A stretch of DNA of 64,000 nucleotides from Chelonoidis abingdonii (Eukaryota > Chordata > Testudines > Testudinidae), in the NCBI RefSeq assembly GCF_003597395.2, contig NC_133770.1:205910270-205974269 (forward strand), given 5' to 3'. Positions 25,641 through 37,199 of this stretch are shown here, piece after piece. The position numbers and the translations under genes are program-made. Every line of letters starts with the position of its first letter. Within the stretch, counting starts at the first letter, position 1. The notes below the pieces were generated by a model. That model was not told the DNA's origin and did no database searches. It saw nothing but the letters and a program-made list of their open reading frames with translations.

Positions 25641-27836
25641 TACCAGAGACTTCTAGCTTTCAAACCTTCCTTTGTCGCTCAGCCTCCAGCTGCCAGCTAC
25701 AGCACACAGTCCCCACAGATGCTGTATTTGCTCCTCCTTCACCTGGAGAACTCCCTTGCGAAACTCCCTGTTAGCAGCCCCCTGTTCGCAAAGCTATAAT
25801 GATATAGTTCTGCTCAGTTTCATGCTATTTTTGCAGCTCTGACTAGCAACGCTGACACTAACCAGAAACATGTCAGTCATGTTAAAGCTATGAACGACAA
25901 AGGTAGGCACTGAGGTAGTCACAGGGGATGGGAGGAAGACCAGTTTTCATAATGAGAAATATATTTCTTGACGATTTGTGACCAAATGAAGGCAGTAAGG
26001 ATATGTTGCTGTGCACAGAGTAGCGTATCTGAGCTAACTTGAATCCAGCTAGCACAAGTAACAATAAGAGTGAAGAGAGTGCAGCGTGGGCATTAGAGCA
26101 GGCTAACAAGCCAAGTACATACCCAGGTTCTGCGCCAGGCTTGTACTACCTGCGCTGAAGCCCCGACTGCCATGATGGCCTCTGAACCATTGTGGAATAT
26201 CCACATTTTAGCTGAAGAAGAAATTGTTTAGTGATTTGGATGCAGAGGAAGTACATTGAAACCAAAGGCCTCCCTTGAAAGCGGTACAGCAGGATCTGTG
26301 TGTTCAGATGAAGGTGATGTCACTGTAGTTATTCATGCCAGATGTTGCTAAAGGGCCCTTCTGTTTTACTATATTCCAGATAGACCTGAGGATTTCTGGT
26401 CTTTGAACATGTAAATATTCCAAATATCTATAAAACATTAAAGTGCTAAGTCTGTTACAATTATAGCTTGATGGGAAAAATTAAAGGCTTGGCTAATGTT
26501 ATATTCCCTTACCAAAAGTATAGAGTTCCATATTTTGAAGTAACTATGAAAAATTGTTTTAAAAATGAAATTAAGACAACTTTAAAAAAAAAAAAAAGCG
26601 CTACCTTTTAGCCAAGGCTTGCTTAAGTTTTAGCTCAAAGAGGACTTACTGCTCAGTTAACAACCCCCAAAACCAAAAATGTATAGAGCAAATTTTGGAC
26701 TATATTGAACCTCCAATAATTGGCCATAAATCCAAATCAGATATTTAAAAGGCCATTTGTTGGTTTATGGATCTAGTCTCCTATTCATCGATTTCATAGG
26801 TACTTTTTACTTAACTCATGGGAAGAGTACAAACAGCCCGGGGACCTGTTGAAGGAAAAGGCAGTAACCAATTTTTCTGAAAGTTGTATTTTTTTCATAC
26901 AATATAATGTGGTAAGGGGACACAAATACAATGCTAATAGTTGCAATACATTCTGAAGTTGAAGTGTAATTCTGTAATAATGCAATAGAGGGCAGAATAA
27001 AACTTCTTAAAGAAAGAGCCCAGCATAGCTGCTCAGTATTACAGAGCAGGGATACTGAGTGGTTACTATGGAGCTGGAATTAGCACCATCCAATAAAAAA
27101 GTAATCAAAGCAGTGACTGCAGTAGGGTGCAGAAATATAACAGCCTGGAAAGAGCTATAAAGCATTTTGTATGTTGTATTTGTTTTAAGAAGCTGTAGAC
27201 ATTTAATTTAGTGTGGTGTTGAAAGGTAAAACTAAGTACAATGTAAAACTTCAGATCTCTGACTCTTGTCAAAGTAAAGGCGGGGGTGGGAGTATTTCTG
27301 TCACTTCTAGTTAGATGCAGATTAGCTAAACTGCACATCATCTTAAAGAGTAATTGAAATGCTTTTTAAGTAAGTACAAACCTACTGTTTAACATCCCAC
27401 GTCTTTAACTGAATACACAGATATAAAATACAGCTCTTCTACTTATATACTTTCTAATACTTTTTTCCAAAGTTCTATCACTAACGCTTGGAGATCTTTA
27501 AGAAAAGCTGTTCCCTATTCTACTTAAGGTCTGTTTACACTATAAATACTGCTTTGTCAACAGACTCAGTTACAGCAGTGAATATTAAAATCTAGATATA
27601 GACTTGACTTGTCCAAGACTTTATTATGGTTCTGTGATCTAGCTAGATCCCATCTATCTGCATATTTAAACTATGTTGTCACCAAGCAAGGCGAGGTTAG
27701 ATACAGTAATGTAAAAATGTTGGTGACTAGCCTCTGCTAATGCTAGTACCACTGGAGCTGCACCAATGTAGCACAGTGGTGGGAGATTTAGAAGTGCCAG
27801 TGAGGACACGGCCACATGTGGAAATACCACAGAGAA
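25641..27836. other. Unique noncoding DNA
   Basis: No gene seen. It contains a leader-like GC-rich repeat echo at 25740-25800 (a second 'aaactccctgttagcagcccc' unit also found at 25520-25550), an A run at about 26585-26597, and otherwise AT-rich unique sequence. The whole interval is duplicated, with noise, at 6190-8865. Confidence 0.6.
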
Positions 27837-27839
27837 TAA

Positions 27840-28861
27840 GACCTTGTCTACGCTACAGAGTTTTGTTGACAAAAGTTTATGCTGACATATAGCCGCTACT
27901 TTAATTAAACCACTGTTGCATGTCCACAGTAGCATGTCTTGGTAGAGTGCATTCACGCTAGCAGCTCTTGCATCAACAGAGCAGTGCACTGTGGGTAGCT
28001 ATCCCACTGTGCAACTGGCAACAGTGTGCTTTGGGAAGGGTTTGCAGTGCCTCCTGGGGCAGGTACAACATCAGGTGATGTACGTTTCTCAGTCCCATTG
28101 TTCCATGGGCATCCTACTAGATTTGTAGCTACTTTTCAACTGAAGCAGAAGTGGGGTGGGGAGGACGAGTGTGTAACGGAGTGTGTGTGCGTGTGTGTGG
28201 GGGAGAGAGACCGTGTATGTGTTGGGATTGGAGTGAGGGAGTGAATATGAAAGGGAGTGAGTGTGTCGTGTTGGCATGCTGTATCTTAAGTTCAGACAGC
28301 AACCCGAAGCAACCAGTCCTAAGGGGATGGAGGGGAACATCCCCTACACATCAGTCCCCACCTCCCTCCTTGGTTCTGCACAGCGCACCAGTCCACTCCT
28401 TCCTCCTTCCCTCAGCAGCAGCCTGCCTGCCACTGTTCTCCTGGTGCTGAAGAGAGCAGGATTCCACATTAATTATTTATTCATTGCTGTTGGAACAGAG
28501 CAGCATGCCAAGCTGTGAGAACTTCCTGGAGCTTTGAAAGGAGAAGGGCACATGCTTGTGTAGCTGTGTGCAGGGCAGCCGAATTCAAAACAGTGAGCAG
28601 AGACGTCTCTCACGGTGGGCATTGTGGGATACTGGGGGACTCCTGTTATGGCAACGTAACAAATCATCAAAGTAGATGCTGCCATTTGTCACTTTAACTT
28701 TGCTTCAAAAAGCATTATGCCTCTCATTGAGGTAGTTTTATTTTGTTGGCAAAATAGCAGAATTTTGCCCCCAAAAAAGTAGCATTCCAGTGTGTAACCT
28801 TCACTGTTTTGCCAGCAAAAGCTGCCTTTTGCTGACAAAACTGTGTGGTATAGACAAGGCT
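27840..28861. mobile_element. MITE-like DNA transposon, about 1 kb
   Basis: Terminal inverted repeats: the left end reads 'ccttgtctacgctac' then 'gttttgttgacaaaag'. The reverse complement of the right end reads 'ccttgtctataccac' then 'gttttgtcagcaaaag'. TAA flanks both ends (27837-27839 and 28862-28864), as expected for a PIF/Harbinger target-site duplication. No transposase is encoded, so it would have been moved in trans. A GT-rich run sits at about 28180-28205. Confidence 0.65.
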
Positions 28862-29560
28862 TAAGATCATGGCACAGTATCCTTCACTGCTGCTGGAATG
28901 TGCAACAGTTTCCTACTGAATGTGGTTCACATTGAATGTGGTTCACATTACAGACGTCTCTAACTTTATGGTTAACGTACCAACATCTTAAAAAATTGGT
29001 GTTCTATCAATTCTCTTCTTGGCAGGCTCATGTACTACAGTTTGGGGACCCTGTGCAAGAATGTATGACTGTACCAGGTATGTCCAGCTGCCTTGGACAA
29101 ACATAGTTGCTGGATTTTCCTTGTTAAATCACTTAACAGAACAGTCAACACTGTCACATTTAAGGATATAGATTAATACCCTGTTAACGACTTACTGAAA
29201 GCTCATGGAAAAAAGAGGGAAAACATTGCATTAAAGAAAATGCTTTTAAAGATTGGGGGGGGGGGGAACTAATTACTTTTCCCATTTCTGTAAAGGGATA
29301 TTTACAAGAAAAACTGGATGTCTCTCTTGTTGGCGGAACTGGTGGGGTGGTATAATTCTGCTGGCAATAAGCAGCAGAAAGGGATGAATTTAAGTTCTTT
29401 GAGATCTTGTTTTCATGTTAGCATTAAGCTGTTTTGTCGAAAATATTGTATTAGTAGAAGTCTTCCTAAACAATATTGAACACTTCCGTGGGGCACCACT
29501 AGACTCTTCAAATCAATGTGGGGAAGTCACATCTTAGACTTTTGTTTCCTATGATCCTAG
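28862..29560. other. Unique DNA with simple repeats
   Basis: Holds a perfect 16-base tandem duplication (28918-28933 and 28934-28949), an exon-like segment listed separately, and a G run at about 29255-29266. No reading frame of note. Confidence 0.5.
29026..29077 (+). other. Exon-like segment, unconfirmed
   Basis: A pyrimidine-rich tract ending in 'ttggcag' is followed by 52 bases open in one frame and then 'CAG|gtatgt', a good donor. It might be a 5' noncoding exon of FAM210A or a chance match. I do not recognise a protein family, and there is no partner exon I can join to it. Confidence 0.2.
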
Positions 29561-30430
29561 GTCTGCAAAATAGGGCTGGAAAGTAAAGTGTTTGGAGATT
29601 TTTAAGAACAGGTTAGACGATGGGAATTTCACAGCCTCCTTTGGAAGCCTATTCCCATGCTTAACAATCCATATAGTTAGAAAGTTTTTCTGAACATCTA
29701 ACCTAAATCTCCCTTGATGCAGATCAAGCTGATTACTTCTTGTCTTGTCTTCATTGGACGTGGAGGACAATCGATCACTGCCCTATTTATAACAATCCTT
29801 AACATATTTGAAGACTTATCAGGTCTTTTCTCAAGACTAAACATACCCAGTTTAACTTTACTTCATGGATCACGTTTTCTAACAATTTTATTTTTGTTGC
29901 CCTCCAGTTTGTCCACATCTTTCCTAAAGTGTGGTGCCTACAGCTGGACACAGCACTCCAGCTGAAGCCTTGCCATTGCTGAGTAGAGTGGGACACTTAG
30001 CTCCAGTCTTACATGTGACACCCCTGTTAATGCATACCAGATGTATTTTTCCCACCTATACATACTGTTGGCTCATAATTGGTTTGTGATCTACAAAAAC
30101 CCCCAGATCCTTTGAAGCAGTAATACTGCCTACTAGTTATCCCCCTTTTTGTGTCTGTGCATTTGGTTTTGCTTCCTAAGTGTAGTATTGTGCTTTTGAA
30201 ATTATTTAATCGTTGATTTCAGACTAATTCTCCATTTTGTCTAGGTCATTTTGAATTCTAATCCGGTCTTCCAAAGTGCTTGCAATCCTATCATCTGCAA
30301 ATTTTATAAGGATATAATACACTCCGTTATCCAAGTCATTAATGAAAATATTGAATAGTACCGGATTCTGCAGGACCCCATCAATAACTACTGTGAGTGC
30401 AGACTTTTAACTGGTTGTACACCCATCTTA
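29560..30430 (-). mobile_element. Old CR1 3' half relic
   Basis: On the - strand, fragments such as 'RSNQLDLHQGRFRLDVQKNFLT' (29700-29770 region) and a thumb-region block (29800-29996) follow the CR1 C-terminal order. Further right, to about 30420, are degraded palm-region pieces. It is older and more substituted than the CR1 at 21270-25640 and belongs to a different insertion. Confidence 0.75.
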
Positions 30431-30451
30431 CAGTAAAGGTAACCTATAAAG

Positions 30452-30640
30452 CAGTGGTTCTCAAACTTTTTTTTTTCCACAGACCACTTGAAAATTGCTG
30501 AGGGTCTCGGCAGACCACTTAATGATCTTTCCAAATGTTATTTGTATCATTAGCTAACTCTTGTAAAGCACTTTGGATAAAAGCGGTATATTTTTTTTAA
30601 AAAAAGCTTAATCTTTTTTCATTCTACAAATAAAAACACA
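30452..30640. repeat. hAT-like or SINE-like repeat fragment
   Basis: Begins with 'cagtggttctcaaac', a terminus typical of hAT-family elements. It continues through 'agaccactt' repeated at 30481 and 30513 and a tail 'aaagcactttggataaaagc', followed by A/T-rich sequence. The right end is not clear. It sits directly before the DIRS element. Confidence 0.45.
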
Positions 30641-30686
30641 CAACTCATATTTTCATATCAATAGTTTTACCTTTCAGATGTGATGG

Positions 30687-31735
30687 ATGTGCCCTCTCTC
30701 CCTCACCGTGGTAGCCCCTGAGCTGGGGCTGGGAAGGAGGGGTGTCTCTCCCCACCACAGGAGGTGCCGAGGAAGAACTCAGCATCGGCGTTCCCCGGCG
30801 CTGAACACAGCACGGGATCAATCTCAGCACTGCTCGCCGTCTTCTGTTATGAAGAAGCAGCACAGGAAGACTGATAGAGGGCACTCCCATTCCCCCACAC
30901 AAGAATGTGAACCCAAGGTAGAGACCGCACCTCCTCTCCAGTCAGCGACTGGCACCGTCAACTCTGGGTGCCTGCTGAGTCCAGTGCCACTGGAGGAGAC
31001 CCAGGTGGAGGATTTGGGTCTCCCTTCCAGACCCAAGACTTACAAGGTAGCGCGGGACCTGATAACGTTGACAGGCTTGCACGCCCCCAACCACGGTGTC
31101 TCAGCACCGGTCCTGAGTCCCCAAGTGACTCAGAGGCCACCGGTGAAGTTCAGGGGCAAGCCAGCTATGACTCGGCAGCTATCTGTTACCCTGGCAACGA
31201 TCCCTGGCACCTAGAGGCATGGCTCTGCCATGGTCCCTGCGCATGGACTCATTGGAATCCGCATCGGAGAAGCCATCATAATAGCTGCTGCTTCTCCCAG
31301 TCAGCAGGGATGACCCAAACCTTTCCTCCGGTACCATGGCCACCACAGTGGGCTCAGATGCTGACCCAGTGGCCCTTTTGGACTCCATAGGCTTACCACC
31401 AGTCCCAGGGGTCCACCTCTGTACACTGCTTTTCCATCGCATCCGAGAGAAGGACTGCGTCTGGGGCCAGGAATTTCTCCCAGGCATCAGCCAGCACCAT
31501 GATTGGTACCGCACCCAGCACCGACAACAGACCCAACACCATACCTGGCATCATGGCTTCACTTAGTACCACAGACGGTACCACCGCTGCGACCAGGGCC
31601 AGGGCGGAGCCGCAGCATTTTGAGGAGCTGGATGGGCAGAAGAACCTCTCCCATATTCCGGGCTCCGCCTCATCGTTTCCAAATGAGACGATGGTGCCCT
31701 GCTTCCCGACAGCAGAGCTCACCTTGAACTTCTAA
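30687..31735 (+). pseudogene. DIRS gag-like ORF, broken
   Basis: Overlapping frames at 30687-31214, 30968-31390 and 31499-31735 encode a Ser/Pro/Arg-rich, low-complexity protein ('MKKQHRKTDRGHSHSPTQE'). This is the kind of gag-like first ORF found before the RT in DIRS elements. No zinc knuckle was seen. The assignment rests on position and on the continuation at 33504-33670 ('LPFEGVTLFLEKTDSRLRSL'). Confidence 0.55.
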
Positions 31736-32285
31736 GGCAGATTGCTCAGAACCACGGGGTACAGATGGAGGAGTTCACCAAGGTGTCAGACCCAGTGGTA
31801 GACATTTTATCCTCAGCATGACCCTCCAGGGTGACTCTTCAAGAGAACACACAAACCCTGTGGCCCATCCTCTCTGGCTCCTACAGCTAAGGGAATCAAG
31901 AGAAGTACTTTGTACTGTCCAAGGGCTAGGAATACTTGTTTTCCCACCCCACACCGGACTCGGTAGTGGCAGCTGTTAACACGAGGGAAAGGCAAGGACC
32001 TACCCCTTGAGCTAAGGATGCAAAGAAGCTGGACCTCTTTGGGAGGAAGATGTACTTCACCAGAGGGCTCCAGCTTCAGATTGCAAACGAGCAGGCGATC
32101 CTTATCCAATATAACTTCAAGTCTCTAACTTCTCGGACATTGTCCCACTGGATTTTAAGCTGGAATTCTCAGCTCTTGTGGTTGAGGGCAAGACAATCGC
32201 CAGGACGTTGCTGCAAGTGACATTAGACTCAGCAGACTCTGCAATGCGGATGATGGCTTTGGGCATCGCAGTGCACTATTCCTCA

Positions 32286-33498
32286 TGTGATGGGTTGGAT
32301 CACAGAAACCCCCTGGGGGCTGCCAACTGATGTGCCAAGATTACTTCTGCCCCTGCTTTCCCTGCCAGCTTGGGACTCCAGAGCCTTGCCTGGATGTGCC
32401 AGACACGCTTGCCGGCCACAAACACAGACCTAGGTCTGAAACACTTCCCACAAACTGCAAGCTTAACTGAAAGCAGCTTATGAAGTGTTCCTGTCTTTAA
32501 CAGTCAGATGCCCAACTCCCAGTGAGGTCCAAACCCCAAATCTGTTTTACCATGTATAAAGTTTATACAGGGTAAACTCATAAATTGTTCACCCTCTATA
32601 ACACTGATCGAGAGAGATACACAGCTGTTTGTACCCTCCCCCCCAATCCAAGGTATTAATACATACCCTGGGTTAAATAATAAGTAAAAAGTGATTTTAT
32701 TAAATACAGAAAGTAGGATTTTAAGCGGTTCCAAGCAGTAACAGACAGAACAAAGTAAATTACCAAACAAAATAAAATAAAACACGCAAGTCTGAGCCTA
32801 ATACAGTAAAAAAAACTGAATACAGATAAAACCTCACCCTTAGAGGTGTTCCAGTAAGCTTCCTCTTACAGACTAGTCTCCTTCTAATCTGGATCCAGCA
32901 ATCACTCTTACCCCCTGTGGTTACTGCCCTTTGTTCTAGTTTCTTTCAGGTATCCTTTGGGGTGGAGAGGCTATTTCTTGAGCAAGCTGAAGACAAAATG
33001 GAGGGGTCTCCCAGGGGATTAAATAGACTTTCTCTTGTGGGTGGACACCCCTTCCTGCCCCTATGTAGAATACAGCTACAATAGAATCCAGCTACAAAAT
33101 GGAGTTTTGGAATCACATGAGTAAGTCACATGTCCATGCATGACTTAGTTCCTTACCAGCCAAGCCACATTCCTGGGAAAGCTCAGATGTGGATTGGCAT
33201 CTCCAAGATCATTGTTGGCTTAAGGGCTTCTTGATTGGGCACTTACTGAGAATGGTCTTTTCTCAGGAAGCTCACCAGCTGCTTCACTTGAGGCTATTTA
33301 AAATTAAGCAAGCATACAACCAATATTTGTAATTTCGAGTACAAAAGTGACGCATGCAAATAGGATGAATGTATTCAGTAGATCATAACCTTTATAGAGC
33401 TATGTTCCATGGCATATGTAGTGTAAAACATATTCCAGTTATGTCATATATACATTCATAAGCATATCCCATAAAGTATTATGGGGTGCAACTTCACA
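32286..33498. mobile_element. LTR-like element (1.2 kb) inserted in the DIRS gag region
   Basis: A 1213-bp block beginning TGTGA and ending TCACA, flanked by CCTCA (32281-32285) and GCTCA (33499-33503), a 5-bp target-site duplication with one mismatch. Removing it brings DIRS sequence back together ('cactattcctca' to 'tggctccaggcc'). TG...CA ends and a 5-bp duplication fit a solo LTR. No coding capacity was found, and no reverse transcriptase or envelope sequence is present. It must be younger than the DIRS element it interrupts. Confidence 0.6.
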
Positions 33499-34019
33499 GC
33501 TCATGGCTCCAGGCCTCAGGCCTTCCTGGGGAGGTCCAACAGAATTCAGGATCTACCGTTTGAGGGGGTCACATTATTTTTGGAGAAAACAGACTCGAGA
33601 CTCCGCAGTCTGAAAGACTCCCGAGCCACTCTAAGATTGCTGCGTCTGCACACTCCTGCCACCCAGCGTAGATGATTTAAGCCTCAACCCACAACTCAAC
33701 CATACCAGAGGGAGTTTAAGTGGGACCAGAACCGTAGGCATCCCAGAAACCAGAACCACCATCGCCAGCCCCCAAATAACAGAGAGTTTGGGTCATCCAG
33801 GCAGCTACTAGGCCCTAGGCAGACATTTTGAGGATGCGCCTGAGGGCGTTATACCAACCTCTCAAGTGGATCTTTCCAGTTTTCAGAACGTCTATCCCGT
33901 TTCTACTGAGCGTGGTCCCAGATCACCCCAGACTGTTGGGTCTTTCACACAGTAGAGATAGGGTATTCTCTCCAATTTTCCTCAAACCCCTCCCCCACTC
34001 CCACCTCCCTTCCCCATCC

Positions 34020-35340
34020 CTCTTCAGGGACCCCGCTCACAAGCAAATTCTCGTCCAGAAGCTACAAACCTTCCTATCAGCAGGGGCTATGGAGGAGGTT
34101 CCGACAGAGCTCAGGGGAAAGGAGTTTTACTCCCGGTATTTGCTAATACTGAAAGTAAAAGGGGGCCTTGGACCCATCTTGGACCTGCACAATCTCAACA
34201 GATTCATGAAAAAACTAAAGTTTTTCAAATGGTCTCTCTTGCCACTATCATCCTGTCCCTGGATCGAGGAGATTGGTATGCCGCCCTCAACTTGCAGGAT
34301 GCATACTTCCACATTTCCGTAATCCTGCCCCACAGGCGCTTCTTAAGGTTTACAGTCAGGAGTTCCCGCTACCAGTTCACAGTACTGCCGTTCGGCCTAT
34401 CATCGGCACCTTGGGTGTTTACCAAATGTATGTCAGTCATGGCTGCTTTTCTGTGGAAAAGGCTGGTTCAGGTATTTTCTTACCTAGACGACTGGCTAGT
34501 CAAGAGCTGGTCCAGAACACAAGTGGACCAACATGTCTCCCTCATAAGATCCACCTTCAATGCATTGGGCCTCCTCCTAAACACTCAAAAGTCAACGCTC
34601 ACCCCTAATCAGAGAATTGAGTTCATAGGGGCAGTATAGACTCAGCACAGGCCAGGGCATTCCTACCCAATCCTGCTTTCAGGCTATTCACGATATCAGA
34701 CAGGACCTCAAACGATTCCCTATAACCACAGTAAGGAGTCGCTTAAAACTGTTAGGTCACATGGCATCTTGCGCTTATGTTGCACAACATGCGAGGCTCA
34801 GACTCGGACCTCTCCCAGCTTGGCTGGCATTGGTGTATCGGCCAAGCAGGCACAGTCTAGACATGGTGGTTACCCTTCCACCGGACATTCTCATGTCTCT
34901 TCACTGGGGGTTCGACCCACACTTGGTATGCATGGTGTCACGTTTTCCAAATCACATCCATCCTTATATCTGATCACTGATGCCTCAGTCTTGGGGTAGA
35001 GGGCACACCTTAGGAAGCACAGAACTCAAGGCTTCTGGTCTCAGGAGGAACTGATGCTTCACATCAATGTAAGGGAGCTCAGGGCAGTCCAGCTGGCATG
35101 TCAGGCCTCTCAGCCTCTCCTGGAGGGCAAGTGCTTGGCAGTCCTGAGAGACAATACAACAGCAACGTTTTATATCAACAGATGGGAGAGCACGCTCCTT
35201 TCCCTTGTGTCAGGAAGCCTTCAAGCTCTGGGAGTTCTGCATAGCACGCTCCATACTTTTGGAAGTTGCCTATCTTCCAGGGTCACAGAATGAACTAGCA
35301 GACCACCTCAGCAGGTAAAGTCCAGATGTGATAAACAATA
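34020..35340 (+). pseudogene. DIRS reverse transcriptase and RNase H, frameshifted
   Basis: 34045-34225 encodes the RT fingers ('KQILVQKLQTFLSAGAMEEV', then 'GPILDLHNLNRFMKKLKFF'). After a frameshift near 34225, 34229-34639 encodes the palm with 'GDWYAALNLQDAYFHI', 'FTVLPFGLSSAPWVFTK' and the catalytic YLDD at 34481-34492. RNase H follows with 'HINVRELRAVQLACQA' and 'LRDNTTATFYINRW' (35054-35200). The YLDDW form and the strong RH similarity are typical of DIRS rather than of retroviruses. It is inactive as read. Confidence 0.85.
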
Positions 35341-35739
35341 TCTTCTATCAGTGAGAAGTTCCCCAGATTGATCTGTTTGCCACAAGGGGCAACAGAAAGT
35401 GCCTACAATTCTGCTCCTTCCTAAACCATAGCCCAGGTTTGTTGGCAGACATGTTTCTTCTCCCATGGAAGGACTACCTCTTTTACAGGTTCCCTCCTAT
35501 ACCACTGGTTCACAAGGTCCTCCTCAAGATCAGGAGCAATGGAACTTCGGTGCTCCTGGTGGCACTGACCTGGCCACATCAGCATTGGTATACCGTGCTG
35601 CTGGAGCTATCGGTGGACACTCCAATCACTCTACTCCTAGTTCCAGACCTCATCACTCAACATCACAGAAGGCTTCGACACCCCAATCTCAAGTCTCTCC
35701 ACCTCATGACTTGGAAGCTGCATAGTTGAACCCGCTAGC

Positions 35740-36770
35740 GCTTACATGGCCAGACCCCATGAGGGAGGTTCTTCTGGGTAGCAGAAAGCTTTCAACTATA
35801 GCGACTTACCTAGCCAAGTGGAATAGATTTGCAATTTGGCGCTCACTGAGTTGTATCCCTCCAACACAATTGTCAGTCCCCTTTATCTCCTAAAATTGAA
35901 ACAGCATAGCTTGTCTTGCTACTTGGCTGCCATCTCAGCTTTTCACCCAGGAGAGCATGGACGCACCATCTTCACTGACGAAACAGTGTGGCAGTTCCTC
36001 AAGTGGTTAGACAGATTATATCCTCATATTCACCAGTCCACTGCCACTTAGGACCTTAACTTGGTACTCTCGAGGCTGATGTTGCGGGGGGTGGGGGGAG
36101 AGGCTCTTCAAGCCCCTAGCTATATGCTCACTCCTTTACCTTTCCTACAAGGTGGCCTTTTCGGTTGCAGTAACATCAGCCAGAAGGGCGTCTGAGCTCA
36201 AGGCTCTCACATCTGACCCTCCGTATACCATTTTCTAAAAAGATAAAGTGTAACTGTGACCCCACCTGGCATTCCTCTTGAACATGGTCTTGAGTTTCCG
36301 TGCCAATCAAGACATACTCCTTCCGGTCTTTATCGCAAAATGCCATGCCAATAGCCACGAGCAGGGACTTCATTCCCTGGATGTGCGGCGTGCATTGGCT
36401 TTTTATATTGAACAAACTAAGCTGTTCCGTAAGTTGAACCAGCTGTTTGTTGCTGTAGCAGACAGGATGAAAGGCCTCCCAGTGTCCACACAGAGGATAT
36501 CGTCATGGATCACATCCTGTATCCGGGTTTGTCACGACCTCACTACGGTTCCTGCCTCCAATCCAATTGCACACTCCACTAGAGCTCAGGTGTCTTCAGC
36601 AGCCTTCCAGGCTGAGGTACCGATCCAGGAGATATGCAGAGTGGCTGTGTGGTCTTCAGTCCACACCTTCACATCACATTACGCTATCACCCAGCATGCC
36701 AGGGATGATGCAGTGTTTGGCAGGGCTGTTTCAGTCAGCAATTCCATAAACTCTGACCTCACCTCAGATA
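35740..36770 (+). pseudogene. DIRS tyrosine recombinase, frameshifted
   Basis: The integrase of the element, a site-specific recombinase of the phage-integrase superfamily. Pieces in order: 'STIATYLAKWNRFAIW' (about 35785-35840), 'SLSCYLAAISAFHPGEHGR' (about 35905-35960), 'SLDVRRALAFYIEQTKLF' (36370-36430), then 'ICRVAVWSSVHTFTSHYAI' in 36278-36799. The probable nucleophile tyrosine is the codon at 36680-36682. A G-rich insertion around 36086-36103 and other indels break the frame. Confidence 0.8.
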
Positions 36771-36798
36771 AGGCTTGGGAGTCACCTAACTGGAATTG

Positions 36799-37125
36799 AT
36801 ATGAGCAAGCACTCGAAGAAAAAATGGTTACTCACCTTCTTGTAACTGTTGTTCTTCAAGATGTGTTGCTCATGTCCATTCCAAACCCACCCGCCTTCCC
36901 CTCTGTTGGCATATCCGGCAAGAAGGAACTGGAGAGGCAGAAGGTCGGCAGGGCCTTATATGTGGCCCCATGAAGATGCGATTCTAGGGGCTCCAGAGCC
37001 GACCCATCGGGTGCTACCAAGGGAAAAACCTTCCAGCGAACTGTGAACGTGGCACACACACACCTAATTGAAAGGATATGAGCAACACATCTCGAAGAGC
37101 AACAATTACAAGAAGGTGAGTAACC
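36799..37125. repeat. DIRS 3' terminal inverted repeats
   Basis: A 48-base arm at 36826-36875 ('ggttactcaccttcttgtaa' and onward) is matched in inverted orientation at 37078-37125 with about three mismatches, separated by about 200 bases. A further partial unit ('atgagcaagcactcgaagaa') lies at 36801-36820. Split and inverted terminal repeats of this kind are used by DIRS elements to form a circular intermediate. Confidence 0.75.
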
Positions 37126-37199
37126 GTTTTGGTTTTTTTTAAGTTCACACTTGGTCCTTCCAGCCCCTTCCACCCACCCCACCTTCCCCCAATCAAATT

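Larger units (their letters stand above)
30650..37125 (+). mobile_element. DIRS-like retrotransposon, degraded, with nested insertion
   Basis: A tyrosine-recombinase retrotransposon: gag-like region (30690-32280 and 33504-33830), reverse transcriptase and RNase H (about 34020-35340), tyrosine recombinase (about 35740-36770), then a complex 3' terminus with inverted repeats (36799-37125). Such elements integrate by recombinase and have no classical LTRs or target-site duplication. The gag part is split by an LTR-like insertion at 32286-33498. Many frameshifts and stops make it inactive. The left boundary is approximate. Confidence 0.8.
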
